Shown piece by piece: positions 35,725 through 46,299 of a stretch of DNA of 64,000 nt. The translations under genes were made by a program, and so were the position numbers. The notes under the pieces were generated by a model. It saw only the letters and a program-made list of their open reading frames with translations. It was not told the origin of the DNA and did not search any database. Origin of the DNA: Verrucomicrobiota bacterium (GTDB lineage: Bacteria > Verrucomicrobiota > Verrucomicrobiia > Opitutales > Opitutaceae); the NCBI GenBank assembly GCA_028293545.1, contig JAQGOP010000043.1, positions 189,651-253,650 on the forward strand, written 5' to 3'. Every line of letters begins with the position of its first letter. Position 1 is the first letter of the stretch.

Positions 35725-35952
35725 ATGAAAAAGCTCATTGGCCTTATCCTCCTCATCGCCGGCGTCTATCTTTGCTATGTTGGCAACCAGCACCGCCATT
35801 CCGTCGCCGGCGGCATCGACAGCGCGACGACCACGGTCGCGAACAAAGTAAGCGGTGACCCGCACGTCACGGATGCCACGTGGTATTTTGTCGGTGGCGG
35901 CGTGCTCATTCTGATCGGGGCTGTGAGCCTGCTCGGCGGCCGCAAGAAATAA
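35725..35952 (+). CDS. DUF3185-family small membrane protein
   Basis: A 75-residue protein with two membrane helices (residues 3-20, KLIGLILLIAGVYLCYVG, and 52-69, WYFVGGGVLILIGAVSLL) joined by a polar loop (HRHSVAGGIDSA). It ends in a basic tail (GGRKK). The layout and the G-I-D-S-A loop fit the DUF3185 family of small inner-membrane proteins with no known role. It follows the yqjDEK-like set by 61 bp and is closed by a good terminator, so it may be part of the same stress-related unit. Confidence 0.8.
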   Translation: MKKLIGLILLIAGVYLCYVGNQHRHSVAGGIDSATTTVANKVSGDPHVTDATWYFVGGGVLILIGAVSLLGGRKK

Positions 35953-35998
35953 GCAAGGCCAGCCGCGCAGGTGGTCCAGCTGCTCCGACAGCTTTTTG

Positions 35999-36028
35999 GC
36001 CCGAGGGAAATTCTCCCTCGGGCTTTTT
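35999..36028 (+). terminator. Rho-independent terminator after the DUF3185 gene
   Basis: GCCCGAGGGA (35999-36008) pairs with TCCCTCGGGC (36014-36023) over a five-base loop and is followed by five T. A second T-run precedes the stem. Confidence 0.9.
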
Positions 36029-36173
36029 GTGAATCGGTTTTCCGATCGGGGGACAGGTTAATTCGTCTGCCGGCGCGAAGGATCCGGCATATTCGCCAGC
36101 CATAGAATTTGGCGCTGCCACTGATCTGGCGGAGGCTGAATCAGCAGGACCATCGCTCCACCGTTGATCCGAT

Positions 36174-36183
36174 GTCGCCTGCG

Positions 36184-36187
<4 letters not shown>
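36174..36187 (-). repeat. Half REP element supplying a stop codon
   Basis: GTCGCCTGCGCTAC keeps only the right half of the REP consensus. As at 6581 and 52479, its GTAG on the minus strand contains the TAG stop (36184-36186) of the adjacent gene. Confidence 0.5.
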
Positions 36188-38748
<2,561 letters not shown>

Positions 38749-38857
38749 GACGCAGCGGTGAAACGCCAGGCTCCATGCGTCCCGTCGGCATGGATTTTTC
38801 CGGCTTGGAATTTCATTGGAGCTTGGAGGGTGGTGAAGCTTGGAACTTTCCAGCCGT

Positions 38858-40132
38858 TCATGCGATCGCTTCCGCGTGCGCCGGCGCGGGCAGGTCTTTT
38901 TTCGCCGGCGTGGAAACGTGGGGAGCCGCCGCTCTCAGCTCATACGCGCAGAGTACAGTAAGGATGAAAAATCCCACCGAGACATAACCGAGCACCGGAT
39001 ATCCGACCAGGTGCCCCTGCGCATCGCTTGTGACGAACATCCCTGCGATCACGTTCGCGCAGCCGCTCGCGGCCTGCTGCAGCGCGGCGTTCACGCTCAT
39101 GAATCCGCCGCGATAGCGGGCCTCGACGGCGTTCGTCACCATCGTCATCGCCGGTGCGAAACGCCCCGACATCGTCATCATGAACGCCGCCATGACGGTC
39201 GCGGCGACCGCGACCGACGACGGTCCGAGGCGCACAAGAAACAACACGACGACCGCGCCTCCCGCCGACAGCCACGCGAGCAGGTGGAGGCGATCCATAT
39301 GGTCGCTGAGCCAGCCAACGATCGGCATGCTGATCATCGTCGCCAACCCGCCCACGGCATACGTCAGCGGCAGCTGGAATTTTTCGTCGAGGCCGACATT
39401 GGCGACGAAAGACGGCGCGATGAAGGGAATCAGAACCCCGCCGGCCATCACCAGCACCGCGCCGACCGCGAAGGCGCGGAGATGAAGTCCGTGGGAAACG
39501 ATTTCGCGCATCTGCCGGCGGGGATCATGGCCGTGCACCGCGGTGGCGAGGTGGGGCAGGGCAATCATCGCAAGGATGGCGTTGGCGCCCGCGCACGCCG
39601 CCAGCAGGAAAAATGGCGCGTGCCAGCCATACTTGCTCGCGAGCACGAGCCCCACTGGCACGCCGAGCACCGAAGCGACCGGAAATGCGGACATCACAAA
39701 ACTCATGGCGCGCCCGCGACGTGCCGGCGGCACGATGTCGCCGATCATGGCGTTGACGAGTGAACCCGCGAGACCGCCAAAAGCCCCGGCGGCGAGGCGC
39801 GCCGCCATCAACCAGTGATGGGTCGGCGCGAGCCCACAGGCCAACGTCGCCAAACCGAAGCCCATATAGAGGACGATGAGCGCCCGCTTGCGGTCAAATC
39901 GGTCCATGAAAAATCCGCCAATGAACCCGCTGATGGCGGCGGCCAGACCGTAGCATGCCACCAAGTGCGTGAACTGCGACGGCGTGATCTGGAAAACCCG
40001 CATCAGCTGTGCGCCGAGCGGCATCATGATCATGAAGTCCAGGATGTGCGTGAACTGCACCGCGCCGAGCGTCAGGAGGGTAGCGCGCTCGCGCGCTGGG
40101 GTCAGGGCATGGTGGTGGCCGGCGGTGGACAT
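38858..40132 (-). CDS. MFS transporter (DHA1-like exporter)
   Basis: A 424-residue polytopic protein with 12 predicted helices. The MFS motif between helices 2 and 3 is present (GGFFMDRFDRKRALIVLYMG), and the repeat motif in the second half is GWLSDHMDRLHLLAWLS. GAFGGLAGSLVNAMIGDIVP lies in helices 4-5 with the R-G-R-A motif after it. This resembles drug/metabolite exporters and arabinose-type effluxers; the substrate cannot be told. The His-rich N-terminus (STAGHHHALTPARE) is unusual but short. It follows the LysR gene on the same strand after 87 bp, so the regulator may control it. Confidence 0.88.
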   Translation of the reverse strand: MSTAGHHHALTPARERATLLTLGAVQFTHILDFMIMMPLGAQLMRVFQITPSQFTHLVACYGLAAAISGFIGGFFMDRFDRKRALIVLYMGFGLATLACGLAPTHHWLMAARLAAGAFGGLAGSLVNAMIGDIVPPARRGRAMSFVMSAFPVASVLGVPVGLVLASKYGWHAPFFLLAACAGANAILAMIALPHLATAVHGHDPRRQMREIVSHGLHLRAFAVGAVLVMAGGVLIPFIAPSFVANVGLDEKFQLPLTYAVGGLATMISMPIVGWLSDHMDRLHLLAWLSAGGAVVVLFLVRLGPSSVAVAATVMAAFMMTMSGRFAPAMTMVTNAVEARYRGGFMSVNAALQQAASGCANVIAGMFVTSDAQGHLVGYPVLGYVSVGFFILTVLCAYELRAAAPHVSTPAKKDLPAPAHAEAIA

Positions 40133-40219
40133 GAAAGCGGGGAAGGTTGTGTTATTTCGGCAGACCGCAACTTCGATGACCCGCTTGCGGCGGGAAATTC
40201 GAAGGCGAAATGCCCGTCT

Positions 40220-41107
40220 TCAGCCCTGCGCTTTCGCATGCTCCCGCAGGAGTGTCAGGAACTGCTCGGCGCCGCGGCTTTGGTAGCGCTGCAAGTGGCG
40301 GATGACGGCAATCTCGCGCGTGGGAGCGCTGCCCGACAGTCGCAGGTAGTTCAGGGTATCCCGATCCTCTGGCCGACGCGCCACTTGGGGCAGGATGGAA
40401 ATGCCGGCGCCCATGGCCACCAACAGCTTCAGGGTGGCAACCTGGGCGCACCGATACCCGACCTTCGGCGCGAAATTGTGATCGCCGCAGAAACTCCTGA
40501 TTTGCGCGGCGAGCGTGCTGGAATCACCCAGCGTCACAAACGTTTCCTCCGCCAAGTCATTAGCTGTGATCTCCGAGCGCCCGGCCAGTGGATGATTCTT
40601 CCCCACGACCAGCAGCAAGGGCTCCGTGAGTAGAGGCTCGATCGAAATCCGGTGGTCCTTCACCGGCAGCGTCACCACCGCGAGGTCCAGATCGCCTTCG
40701 ACCACCGCACGGGTTAGGTCAGCGCGGAAGTCTTCGCGCATATGGACGAGCAAGTTGGGATAGGTTTCCCGGCAGCGTTCAATCAGTGGGACAACGAGAT
40801 ACGGCGCGATCGTCGGCACGGCGCCGACCGTGATTCGGCGGTCAAGCGCAGGATGGTCCTGAAGTTCCTTCGCCGCATTTTCGACTTCGAAGAGAATCCG
40901 GCGCGCCCGCTCCAGGAAGGTTGTGCCCGCTTCCGTGAGCACCGCTTTGCGGCCAAGCCGATGGAACAGCTTATGGCCGATTTCGCGCTCAAGATTCATA
41001 ATCTGCTGACTCAATGACGGTTGAGTAATATGGCTGCGCTCCGAGGCACGGGTGAAATTCCCGGTTTCGGCGACGGCGACAAAATAGCGGAGTTGATGTA
41101 GTTCCAT
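40220..41107 (-). CDS. LysR-family transcriptional regulator, OxyR-like
   Basis: A 295-residue regulator. The start is ATG 41107; an in-frame TTG four codons earlier was rejected. The N-terminal winged HTH is typical (MELHQLRYFVAVAETGNFTR, ASERSHITQPSLSQQIMNLE, then LEREIGHKLFHR). The effector domain begins at about residue 90 (RRITVGAVPTIAPYLVVPLI). It has a Cys in IRSFCGDHNFAPKVGYRC and a second one 13 residues later; OxyR also has two Cys in this region, but spacing differs, so redox sensing is only a possibility. It is upstream of the MFS gene on the same strand and divergent from a small membrane protein gene. Confidence 0.88.
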   Translation of the reverse strand: MELHQLRYFVAVAETGNFTRASERSHITQPSLSQQIMNLEREIGHKLFHRLGRKAVLTEAGTTFLERARRILFEVENAAKELQDHPALDRRITVGAVPTIAPYLVVPLIERCRETYPNLLVHMREDFRADLTRAVVEGDLDLAVVTLPVKDHRISIEPLLTEPLLLVVGKNHPLAGRSEITANDLAEETFVTLGDSSTLAAQIRSFCGDHNFAPKVGYRCAQVATLKLLVAMGAGISILPQVARRPEDRDTLNYLRLSGSAPTREIAVIRHLQRYQSRGAEQFLTLLREHAKAQG

Positions 41108-41131
41108 AGGCTGAGCCAATGGAAGCGATAG

Positions 41132-41151
41132 ATAGTGATTATTTCAACTAT
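41132..41151. promoter_or_regulatory. Inverted repeat, candidate LysR operator
   Basis: ATAGT, ten bases, ACTAT between the LysR gene (start 41107) and the divergent small gene (41219). AT-rich dyads of this type close to a LysR start are commonly autoregulatory sites. No other dyad was seen in the gap. Confidence 0.45.
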
Positions 41152-41218
41152 TGAAGATGTTGCCGTATTATCCTGCACGTCGGTTCGACCAAGGGCCGAC
41201 ATAAAAACCAGAAACACC

Positions 41219-41404
41219 ATGAAGAACGAAATCACCCTCCTAGCGGTCTCCCTCGGCCTTACCGGCTCCGCTGCATATTTGCTTTCCCGTGCTAACCCCG
41301 CGTTGACCGCGGACTCCCTGATCGGATTCGGCGTCGTTGCGGCTGTCATCGCCCTCGTGGCGATGGAATACCGCATCACCTGGAGAAAACTGATCGGGCG
41401 GTAA
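41219..41404 (+). CDS. Small two-helix membrane protein (61 residues), unknown
   Basis: ATG 41219 opens MKNEITLLAVSLGLTGSAAY, which with the second helix (ADSLIGFGVVAAVIALVAME) gives two membrane segments and a basic end (RITWRKLIGR). A longer in-frame start would read through the LysR operator region and was rejected. No family is recognised. It is divergent from the LysR gene, separated by a candidate operator, and closed by its own terminator, so expression under LysR control is plausible. Confidence 0.7.
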   Translation: MKNEITLLAVSLGLTGSAAYLLSRANPALTADSLIGFGVVAAVIALVAMEYRITWRKLIGR

Positions 41405-41432
41405 GCTCGGCAAAGGCGGTTACGAATCGAGG

Positions 41433-41459
41433 CCCGGAGCAATCCGGGTCTTTTTTTTT
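41433..41459 (+). terminator. Rho-independent terminator
   Basis: CCCGGA, loop GCAA, TCCGGG, then T-C and nine T. It closes the 61-residue membrane protein gene. Confidence 0.88.
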
Positions 41460-41622
41460 GCTCCGATGGCGGGGTCGACCCGGTCGTTGACCGCGACGGA
41501 CGCGAATCCCTAACCTCCAATCTTGGTTGTTTGAGGCTCGGCTTTGCCCGCTTCGATTCCGGTTACGTCTGATCGAATTCCGGATTCGCGTCCTTTCGCG
41601 CTTAAACCTGCCTGACGATTGC

Positions 41623-41650
41623 GGGGAAACTTTTTTGTCACAGGGTAGAC
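41623..41650 (+). promoter_or_regulatory. Candidate ECF-type promoter of the sigma-factor operon
   Basis: GGGGAAACTTTTTTGTCACA followed by GGGTAGAC. The GGAAAC -35-like box and a T-tract followed by GTAGAC resemble autoregulated ECF promoters in several phyla. The position (15 bp before the start codon) would give a very short leader. Context-based and tentative. Confidence 0.3.
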
Positions 41651-41664
41651 AAATCCCCGCCGCG

Positions 41665-42216
41665 ATGACGCTTTTCAGGAAAGCCCCCACCACCGACCGC
41701 ATGGAGGACGTTCCTGACGATGATTCTTGGAGAAACTGGTTTGACCGACACGGACCCAAACTACTGCTGTGCGCCCGGCAGTGGACGAGGTCGCTCGCGG
41801 ACGCCGAAGACGTGGTCCAGGAAGCGTTCATCCGCTTCTGGCGTCACCAGCGAAAACTCGGCGGCGAGCCGCAGGCTCTCCTCATCACTTCGCTTCGTCG
41901 TGCCGCCATCGACCTCGCGCGCAGCAACGCCCGGCGCGGAGCCCGCGAAGAACTCGCTGACGGTGGCTTGGAAAACACCGGGCCTGTTTTTGAAACTCCG
42001 TTTGAAGGCGACGATCGCCGCCAGGCCATCGAGGACGCATTGCGCCACCTTCCTGCTGAACAGCGCGAAGTCCTCACGCTCAAGATTTGGGGCGAACTCA
42101 CTTTTGAACAAATTGCGGCGCAGCTTGGGATTTCCCCGAACACTGCGGCCTCGCGCTATCGCTACGCACTCGGTGCGCTGCGCCACGTCCTGACCGCGGC
42201 CGATTGCCATGGATAA
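41665..42216 (+). CDS. ECF RNA polymerase sigma factor
   Basis: A 183-residue sigma factor if begun at ATG 41665; a longer start at 41527 would translate intergenic DNA and the candidate promoter. Region 2 covers about 20-85 (WFDRHGPKLLLCARQWTRSL, DAEDVVQEAFIRFWRHQ). Region 4 covers about 125-180 (LRHLPAEQREVLTLKIWGEL, then TFEQIAAQLGISPNTAASRY with the HTH). No C-terminal extension, unlike the factor at 3047. Its end overlaps the next gene by 8 bp; that gene encodes a one-helix membrane protein with a cytoplasmic N-terminus, a likely anti-sigma partner. A PDZ protein gene completes the unit. Confidence 0.9.
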   Translation: MTLFRKAPTTDRMEDVPDDDSWRNWFDRHGPKLLLCARQWTRSLADAEDVVQEAFIRFWRHQRKLGGEPQALLITSLRRAAIDLARSNARRGAREELADGGLENTGPVFETPFEGDDRRQAIEDALRHLPAEQREVLTLKIWGELTFEQIAAQLGISPNTAASRYRYALGALRHVLTAADCHG

Positions 42217-42643
42217 CGATCTCCAGGAACTCGAGGCCGAGCTCAAGCGCCTGCGTCCGATCGCGCCGTCGACCTTTACCGTCGAGCGAATCGAACGCGC
42301 GCTCGCGTCGCGTCGTCGAAGTTTCCTGGCCTGGGCCGCGCTCCCGCTGGCGGCGGCTTTGGTCGGGCTGATTGCGTTCCGGGAAAAACCGGGGGCGGCC
42401 CGGGCCGTCCCGGGACCGCTGGCCCCGAAGTCCGTTGCGACTTACAAGCCGGTTTCGGCGGACAACGTTTTATACGACCGCACGGACGAAGGCTTGGTGA
42501 CGCTCGCGGACGGCTCGACGGCGCGCCGTTATCGGAGCTCGTATGTCGACACGATCACCTGGCGCGATCCGCGCACCCAGGCGTCGCTGCGTTGGAGCGT
42601 GCCCCGTACCGAGGAACGCGTCGTGCCTGTTCGTTTCCAGTAA
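42209..42643 (+). CDS. Single-pass membrane protein, putative anti-sigma factor
   Basis: A 144-residue protein: a charged N-terminal helix (residues 1-35, MDNDLQELEAELKRLRP, IERALASRRRS), one membrane helix (38-55, FLAWAALPLAAALVGLIAF) and a periplasmic tail with beta-strand character (YDRTDEGLVTLADGSTARRY). It does not have a recognisable zinc-finger (ZAS) motif. The anti-sigma role is inferred from the 8-bp overlap with the sigma gene and the topology. It could also be a small envelope protein controlled by that sigma factor. Confidence 0.65.
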   Translation: MDNDLQELEAELKRLRPIAPSTFTVERIERALASRRRSFLAWAALPLAAALVGLIAFREKPGAARAVPGPLAPKSVATYKPVSADNVLYDRTDEGLVTLADGSTARRYRSSYVDTITWRDPRTQASLRWSVPRTEERVVPVRFQ

Positions 42644-42688
42644 TTTCCAGGACACAGCCACCTCAGGATCAAAACTGACAAAACCATC

Positions 42689-43702
42689 ATGACCATGAAA
42701 TCGATCGCTCGTTACCTAATCCCCGCCGCCGGCCTCGCCGTCGCGCTGCCCGTGATGCGCGCGGACGACCCGGCGCCCAACAAGAAAGAAATGCGCGTCC
42801 TTGTCGCACACGGCGACGACGAAGCGCCCGACCATCCGCACCGTCGGGTCATTCGCATTGGCGCCCAGCAGGAATTGGAATCCGGCACGTTCCTCGGCGT
42901 GGAAACCCGCCCCGCGGATTCCGCGCTTTCCGCGCAGCTCAACCTGGCCGCCGGCACGGGCCTGATTGTGCGCGATGTCGTACCCGACAGCCCGGCCTCC
43001 ACGGCACTCAAGAAGAACGACGTGCTCGTCAAAATGGATGATCAGCTCCTGATCGAGCAGCGCCAGTTGTCGGTGCTGATTCGCTCCCACAAGGAAGGCG
43101 ATGAAATCACGCTCACCTATATCCGCGGCGGAAAGGAAGCCACGGCCAAGGTGAAGCTCGTGAAGCATGACTTCCCCCGGATGGCGATGATGGAGGGCGG
43201 CCTTGGAAACATGAAATTCCAACACCTGTTCAACGACGACGATACGGGTCCGGGCATGGACCGTGAGGACATGGACCGGGTCCTGGCGCTCATCGATAAG
43301 GCGCCGGGCTACCAGCACCGTAGCTTTCACGTCGACCGCGAAGGCGCGCCCGGCATGCGCAGCACCACGGTGAGCGTGGACAACAGCAATATGGTTTTCA
43401 GCGACGAGAAGGGTTCGCTGGATCTGACGATCAAGGACGGGAAGAAAACCCTCGTCGCGAAGAACGCGAAGGGCGAGCAGCTGTATTCAGGCCCGGTGAC
43501 GACGCCCGACGAGCGCAAGGCGTTGCCGCCGGAAGTCCGGGAGCGCCTCGATAAACTCGAGGGGATGCAGGACTTCAGCTTCCAGACCGACGAAGCCTTC
43601 GAAGGTGGCAAGGCGCACATTGTGAAACCCGGCAAAACGAAAATCACGGCGCCGAGAGATCTTCCGGCACCGGAGGCCCGCCCGCACACGCCCTCCTTCT
43701 GA
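42689..43702 (+). CDS. Exported PDZ-domain protein
   Basis: A 337-residue protein; ATG 42689 or 42695. The signal peptide ends near residue 25 (YLIPAAGLAVALPVMRA). A PDZ domain spans about 65-160: FLGVETRPADSALSAQLNL, the carboxylate-binding loop region GTGLIVRDVVPDSPASTAL, KKNDVLVKMDDQLL, and the closing EGDEITLTYIRGGKEATAKV. The second half (about 200-337) has no clear catalytic motif and no trypsin-like Ser protease signature. A regulatory or adaptor role in the periplasm is likely. Its position after the sigma/anti-sigma pair suggests part of an envelope stress response, perhaps sensing misfolded C-termini (inference). Confidence 0.8.
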   Translation: MTMKSIARYLIPAAGLAVALPVMRADDPAPNKKEMRVLVAHGDDEAPDHPHRRVIRIGAQQELESGTFLGVETRPADSALSAQLNLAAGTGLIVRDVVPDSPASTALKKNDVLVKMDDQLLIEQRQLSVLIRSHKEGDEITLTYIRGGKEATAKVKLVKHDFPRMAMMEGGLGNMKFQHLFNDDDTGPGMDREDMDRVLALIDKAPGYQHRSFHVDREGAPGMRSTTVSVDNSNMVFSDEKGSLDLTIKDGKKTLVAKNAKGEQLYSGPVTTPDERKALPPEVRERLDKLEGMQDFSFQTDEAFEGGKAHIVKPGKTKITAPRDLPAPEARPHTPSF

Positions 43703-43770
43703 TCCGCGAACAACGCGGTCGGCGCGCCCGCGTTTGCGCTCCACCCGCGGATATATTCGCCCAATAAAAA

Positions 43771-43795
43771 AGCCGGGTCTTGCGACCCGGCTTTC
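43771..43795. terminator. Bidirectional terminator between convergent genes
   Basis: AGCCGGGTC, loop TTGC, GACCCGGCT, with A-runs on the left (43766-43771) and T-runs on the right. It can end both the PDZ gene (plus) and the DUF4199 gene (minus). Confidence 0.88.
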
Positions 43796-43816
43796 TACGA
43801 TCAAATCAAACGAGGC

Positions 43817-44353
43817 TCAGACGCTGACGACCGTTTCGTCGGCCGGCTTGCGCTTCAGGAAGGCAGCAACGACGAGCGAGATCAGGGTGCCCCAGAACAT
43901 GCCGCTGAGGAAATTGACAATCGTGAGTGCGACCGGGCTCATGAACATGCGCGTCATTTTTTCCGCCTGTTCCAAGCGGGCGCCACTGGCGCCGCTGGCC
44001 TCGATCTTGTCGAGCTGGGTCTGCACCAGGAGGTCGATGAAGCCGGGATTGATGACGTGAAAGTACAGGTATCCCGTCACGACTCCGAACAGGGCGGCAA
44101 AGAGCGTGATCATCACGCCTGCGCCGAGGGCGCGACCATAGCCGAACGGTTCCGTCACGGGCACTTCGGCGCGGCGGGCTTTCACGCCTAGGGATGTGAT
44201 CGTAATGCCGAGGATGAGCAGGCCGCAGGCACTCATCCACTGTGACGAGGCAATCTTGGCGGGATCGCTGTGAAAGCCCGCGAAATAAAACACGAGGGTC
44301 AGGAGCAGGCCGCCAAGCGCCATGAAGAAGCCGTAGGTAACGTAAGTTTTCAT
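43817..44353 (-). CDS. DUF4199-family membrane protein
   Basis: A 178-residue protein starting at ATG 44353. Four membrane helices are visible: about 5-25 (VTYGFFMALGGLLLTLVFYF), 38-56, 75-98 (ALGAGVMITLFAALFGVVTG) and 145-167 (VALTIVNFLSGMFWGTLISL). This matches the DUF4199 family, common in Bacteroidota and Verrucomicrobiota, with no known function. An upstream 141-bp frame extension was rejected because it encodes Arg-rich sequence from the intergenic gap. It is followed by the bidirectional terminator. Confidence 0.8.
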   Translation of the reverse strand: MKTYVTYGFFMALGGLLLTLVFYFAGFHSDPAKIASSQWMSACGLLILGITITSLGVKARRAEVPVTEPFGYGRALGAGVMITLFAALFGVVTGYLYFHVINPGFIDLLVQTQLDKIEASGASGARLEQAEKMTRMFMSPVALTIVNFLSGMFWGTLISLVVAAFLKRKPADETVVSV

Positions 44354-44460
44354 TGCGCGCCCACCATGCCCGGTGCCGCGGGGAAAACAATCCTGCCGTG
44401 AAGGATGGCGGCGACGCGGGATAAACGGCGCGACCTTGCGACCCTCCCGAAGACAAAACC

Positions 44461-44482
44461 GGCGGGATCCGGGGATCCCGCC
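44461..44482 (-). terminator. Terminator-like hairpin for the 44746 gene
   Basis: GGCGGGATCC and GGATCCCGCC form a perfect 10-bp stem with a 2-base spacer. On the minus strand it is followed by GGTTTTGTC, a short T-run. It lies between the small membrane protein gene and the DUF4199 gene. Confidence 0.6.
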
Positions 44483-44509
44483 GATTCCATACACACTACT
44501 TGACCAAAC

Positions 44510-44746
44510 TTAAGCGGCCAACCGGGTGAGCGAACGCGCGGGCGCGGAAGGGAAGCGGACCATCGCGGCGGCGCGCGGCTGCCAGTAAGGGCGGCGCGGG
44601 GCGTAGTCGCGCACGACTCCCATCAGGAATAGCACGGAGGCCGTGGCGCCGAAGACGGCGAGCGACTGGGCGTTGGCGGAAAAATCGAGGAAGGAAACGC
44701 CGAGGCCGAGGAGGGCGGTGGCGGAGAGAAGGGAGATGAGTTTCAT
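44510..44746 (-). CDS. Small exported or membrane protein (78 residues), unknown
   Basis: ATG 44746. Two hydrophobic segments (residues 2-22, KLISLLSATALLGLGVSFL, and 29-45, AVFGATASVLFLMGVV) are followed by a Pro/Arg-rich tail (DYAPRRPYWQPRAAAMVRFP). The first segment may be a signal peptide ending at A-N-A. I recognise no family. A terminator-like hairpin follows it, so it is probably a single-gene unit. Confidence 0.6.
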   Translation of the reverse strand: MKLISLLSATALLGLGVSFLDFSANAQSLAVFGATASVLFLMGVVRDYAPRRPYWQPRAAAMVRFPSAPARSLTRLAA

Positions 44747-44878
44747 GGCGGGAAGAGTTTTCGATCGTGGAAGTAATGGTTACCCCCGTAGAACTCAGCA
44801 GCGCCGGAATAGTTGCAGGAAAAGTTTCGTCGTTGGAGGAGCGGCGAATCGCCGGGATAGGCGGATCGGAAGCGTAGC

Positions 44879-45059
44879 GTAGCGCAGGCGGCCCGCCTGC
44901 TCTGGGAAGTAGCGAGTAGCGGGTAGTGAGTAGCGAGCATACCCCCATACGGATCCGGACGGGGAGTCGTGCAACGTTACCGTAGGTGCTTGGGCATGCT
45001 CGCTACTCGCTACCCGCTACTCACTACTCGGGCAGAAGCAGGCGGGCCGCCTGCGCTAC
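44879..45059. repeat. REPIN-like composite palindrome (two REPs with nested mirrored repeats)
   Basis: A REP at 44879-44907 and an inverted REP at 45032-45059 flank the tract GTAGCGAGTAGCGGGTAGTG (44909) and its inverse CACTACTCGCTACCCGC-like sequence (44996-45030). The outer edges are GTAGC, the centre (44942-44995) is unique. The structure is that of a REPIN (paired REP) or small MITE of about 180 bp. It fills most of the 44747-45060 gap; I see nothing else there. Confidence 0.8.
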
Positions 45060-45060
45060 G

Positions 45061-46299
45061 TCAGCGCGTGAACGCGCGGATCAAGCGGTCGTCGCCGTCG
45101 TTCGGCGCGGCTTTCAAGCGCGCGGCGGCGCACAACAAATTATAGACATGGATGTTCTCCACGGGGTCCATCACGGCGCCGGTTTTGAACGCGGGGCCCT
45201 CCACCATCAGGATGCCATGCATCGATTGATATGCGGGATCGAAGCCATGGTCACCGTGGTTGAATTTGTTCCGAATGGGTTCGAAGTGCTTCGAGGTATC
45301 GATTTCCCAGCCCTCATCGGGAATGATCCAGACCGGTGGAATTCGCGGATTGTCGGTGAGGTGAAAACGCGCCGGCAGGTCCCGCGCGAGCATGACTTGG
45401 CAATGGGGCAGGGCGGAGAGCGCCTGCACGATCGACTCCGGCGAACCATCGAGCGGGCGAAGGCCGGCCTGCGGCCCATAGAACTCGAGCTGCACGGAAC
45501 TGAGATCGAGGTACTCGTCGAGCAGGAGCACGCGCTCGGCGCTGATCGGCGTCATGCCGTGATCGGAAACGACCACGAGGTTGACGAGGAGGTTTTCCTG
45601 CTTGAGCCGCTCGCGGATCGCACCGACGCGTGAATCCAACAACTTGACCGCGGCCGCGAGCTGCGGGGAGTCGGGCCCGAATTTGTGCCCGACCGAATTC
45701 GTTTCCTCGAGGTAGAAGGCGACCACCGCCGGGCGCTGCGCCTCGGGCAGCCGCAGCCAGCCGAGGAGTTCGTCGAACCGTTTTTCGAACGGGATGCTGT
45801 AATCGTATTGATGCCAGAATGTCGGCCGGACTCCCTTGATCGCGGCTTCTGACCCGGCCCAGAACGATGTCATCGCGGGGCGTCCTTGTTTGATCGCGGT
45901 CACCCAGATCGGTTCGCCGCCCCACCATGAGCTCTCGTGCACGGAGGCGGCGCGCGCGTAATGAAAGAAAGTATTCGTCGGGGGATCGAACATCTCGTTG
46001 TTGATGATCCCGTGGTGGGCCGGATACAGCCCAGTCACGATCGTGTAGTGATTCGGAAACGTGTTCGATGGATAGACCGGGATGAGTTCACGCGCATAGC
46101 TGCCGGTGCGCATGATGGCGTGGAGATTGGGCGTCTCGTTGGGATATTTCTGGCAGTAGTCCCAGCGAAAACCATCGAGCGAAATCAACAGGACCGGTGG
46201 CGGCGTCGCGGAATCGGATGTCGTCGCACAACTCGGAAGCAGGCCGACGAGCAGCGCGCAGACGCTGACGACGCCCAGCAGGCGGAGGATTTTTTTCAT
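45061..46299 (-). CDS. Lipoprotein phosphodiesterase/pyrophosphatase of the alkaline phosphatase superfamily (NPP type)
   Basis: A 412-residue protein starting at ATG 46299. A lipobox (LVGLLPSC, Cys24) marks it as a lipoprotein. The nucleotide pyrophosphatase/phosphodiesterase signature is complete: metal Asp in LLISLDGFRWDY, nucleophile Thr in PVYPSNTFPNHYTIVTGLYP, second metal cluster in VVSDHGMTPIS, and NHGDHGFDPAYQSMHGILM at the C-terminal end. These enzymes hydrolyse phosphodiesters of nucleotides or lipids outside the cytoplasm using two zinc ions. It is the third gene of a tatA-smr unit, linked to smr by a 1-bp TGATG overlap. A longer upstream frame merely overlaps smr. Confidence 0.88.
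   Translation of the reverse strand: MKKILRLLGVVSVCALLVGLLPSCATTSDSATPPPVLLISLDGFRWDYCQKYPNETPNLHAIMRTGSYARELIPVYPSNTFPNHYTIVTGLYPAHHGIINNEMFDPPTNTFFHYARAASVHESSWWGGEPIWVTAIKQGRPAMTSFWAGSEAAIKGVRPTFWHQYDYSIPFEKRFDELLGWLRLPEAQRPAVVAFYLEETNSVGHKFGPDSPQLAAAVKLLDSRVGAIRERLKQENLLVNLVVVSDHGMTPISAERVLLLDEYLDLSSVQLEFYGPQAGLRPLDGSPESIVQALSALPHCQVMLARDLPARFHLTDNPRIPPVWIIPDEGWEIDTSKHFEPIRNKFNHGDHGFDPAYQSMHGILMVEGPAFKTGAVMDPVENIHVYNLLCAAARLKAAPNDGDDRLIRAFTR

Noticed and set aside
44909-45030. Possible CRISPR array from the repeated GTAGCGAGTAGCGGG units
   Set aside because: Units are 8-10 nt, not spaced by unique spacers, and form one mirrored pair; no cas genes nearby.
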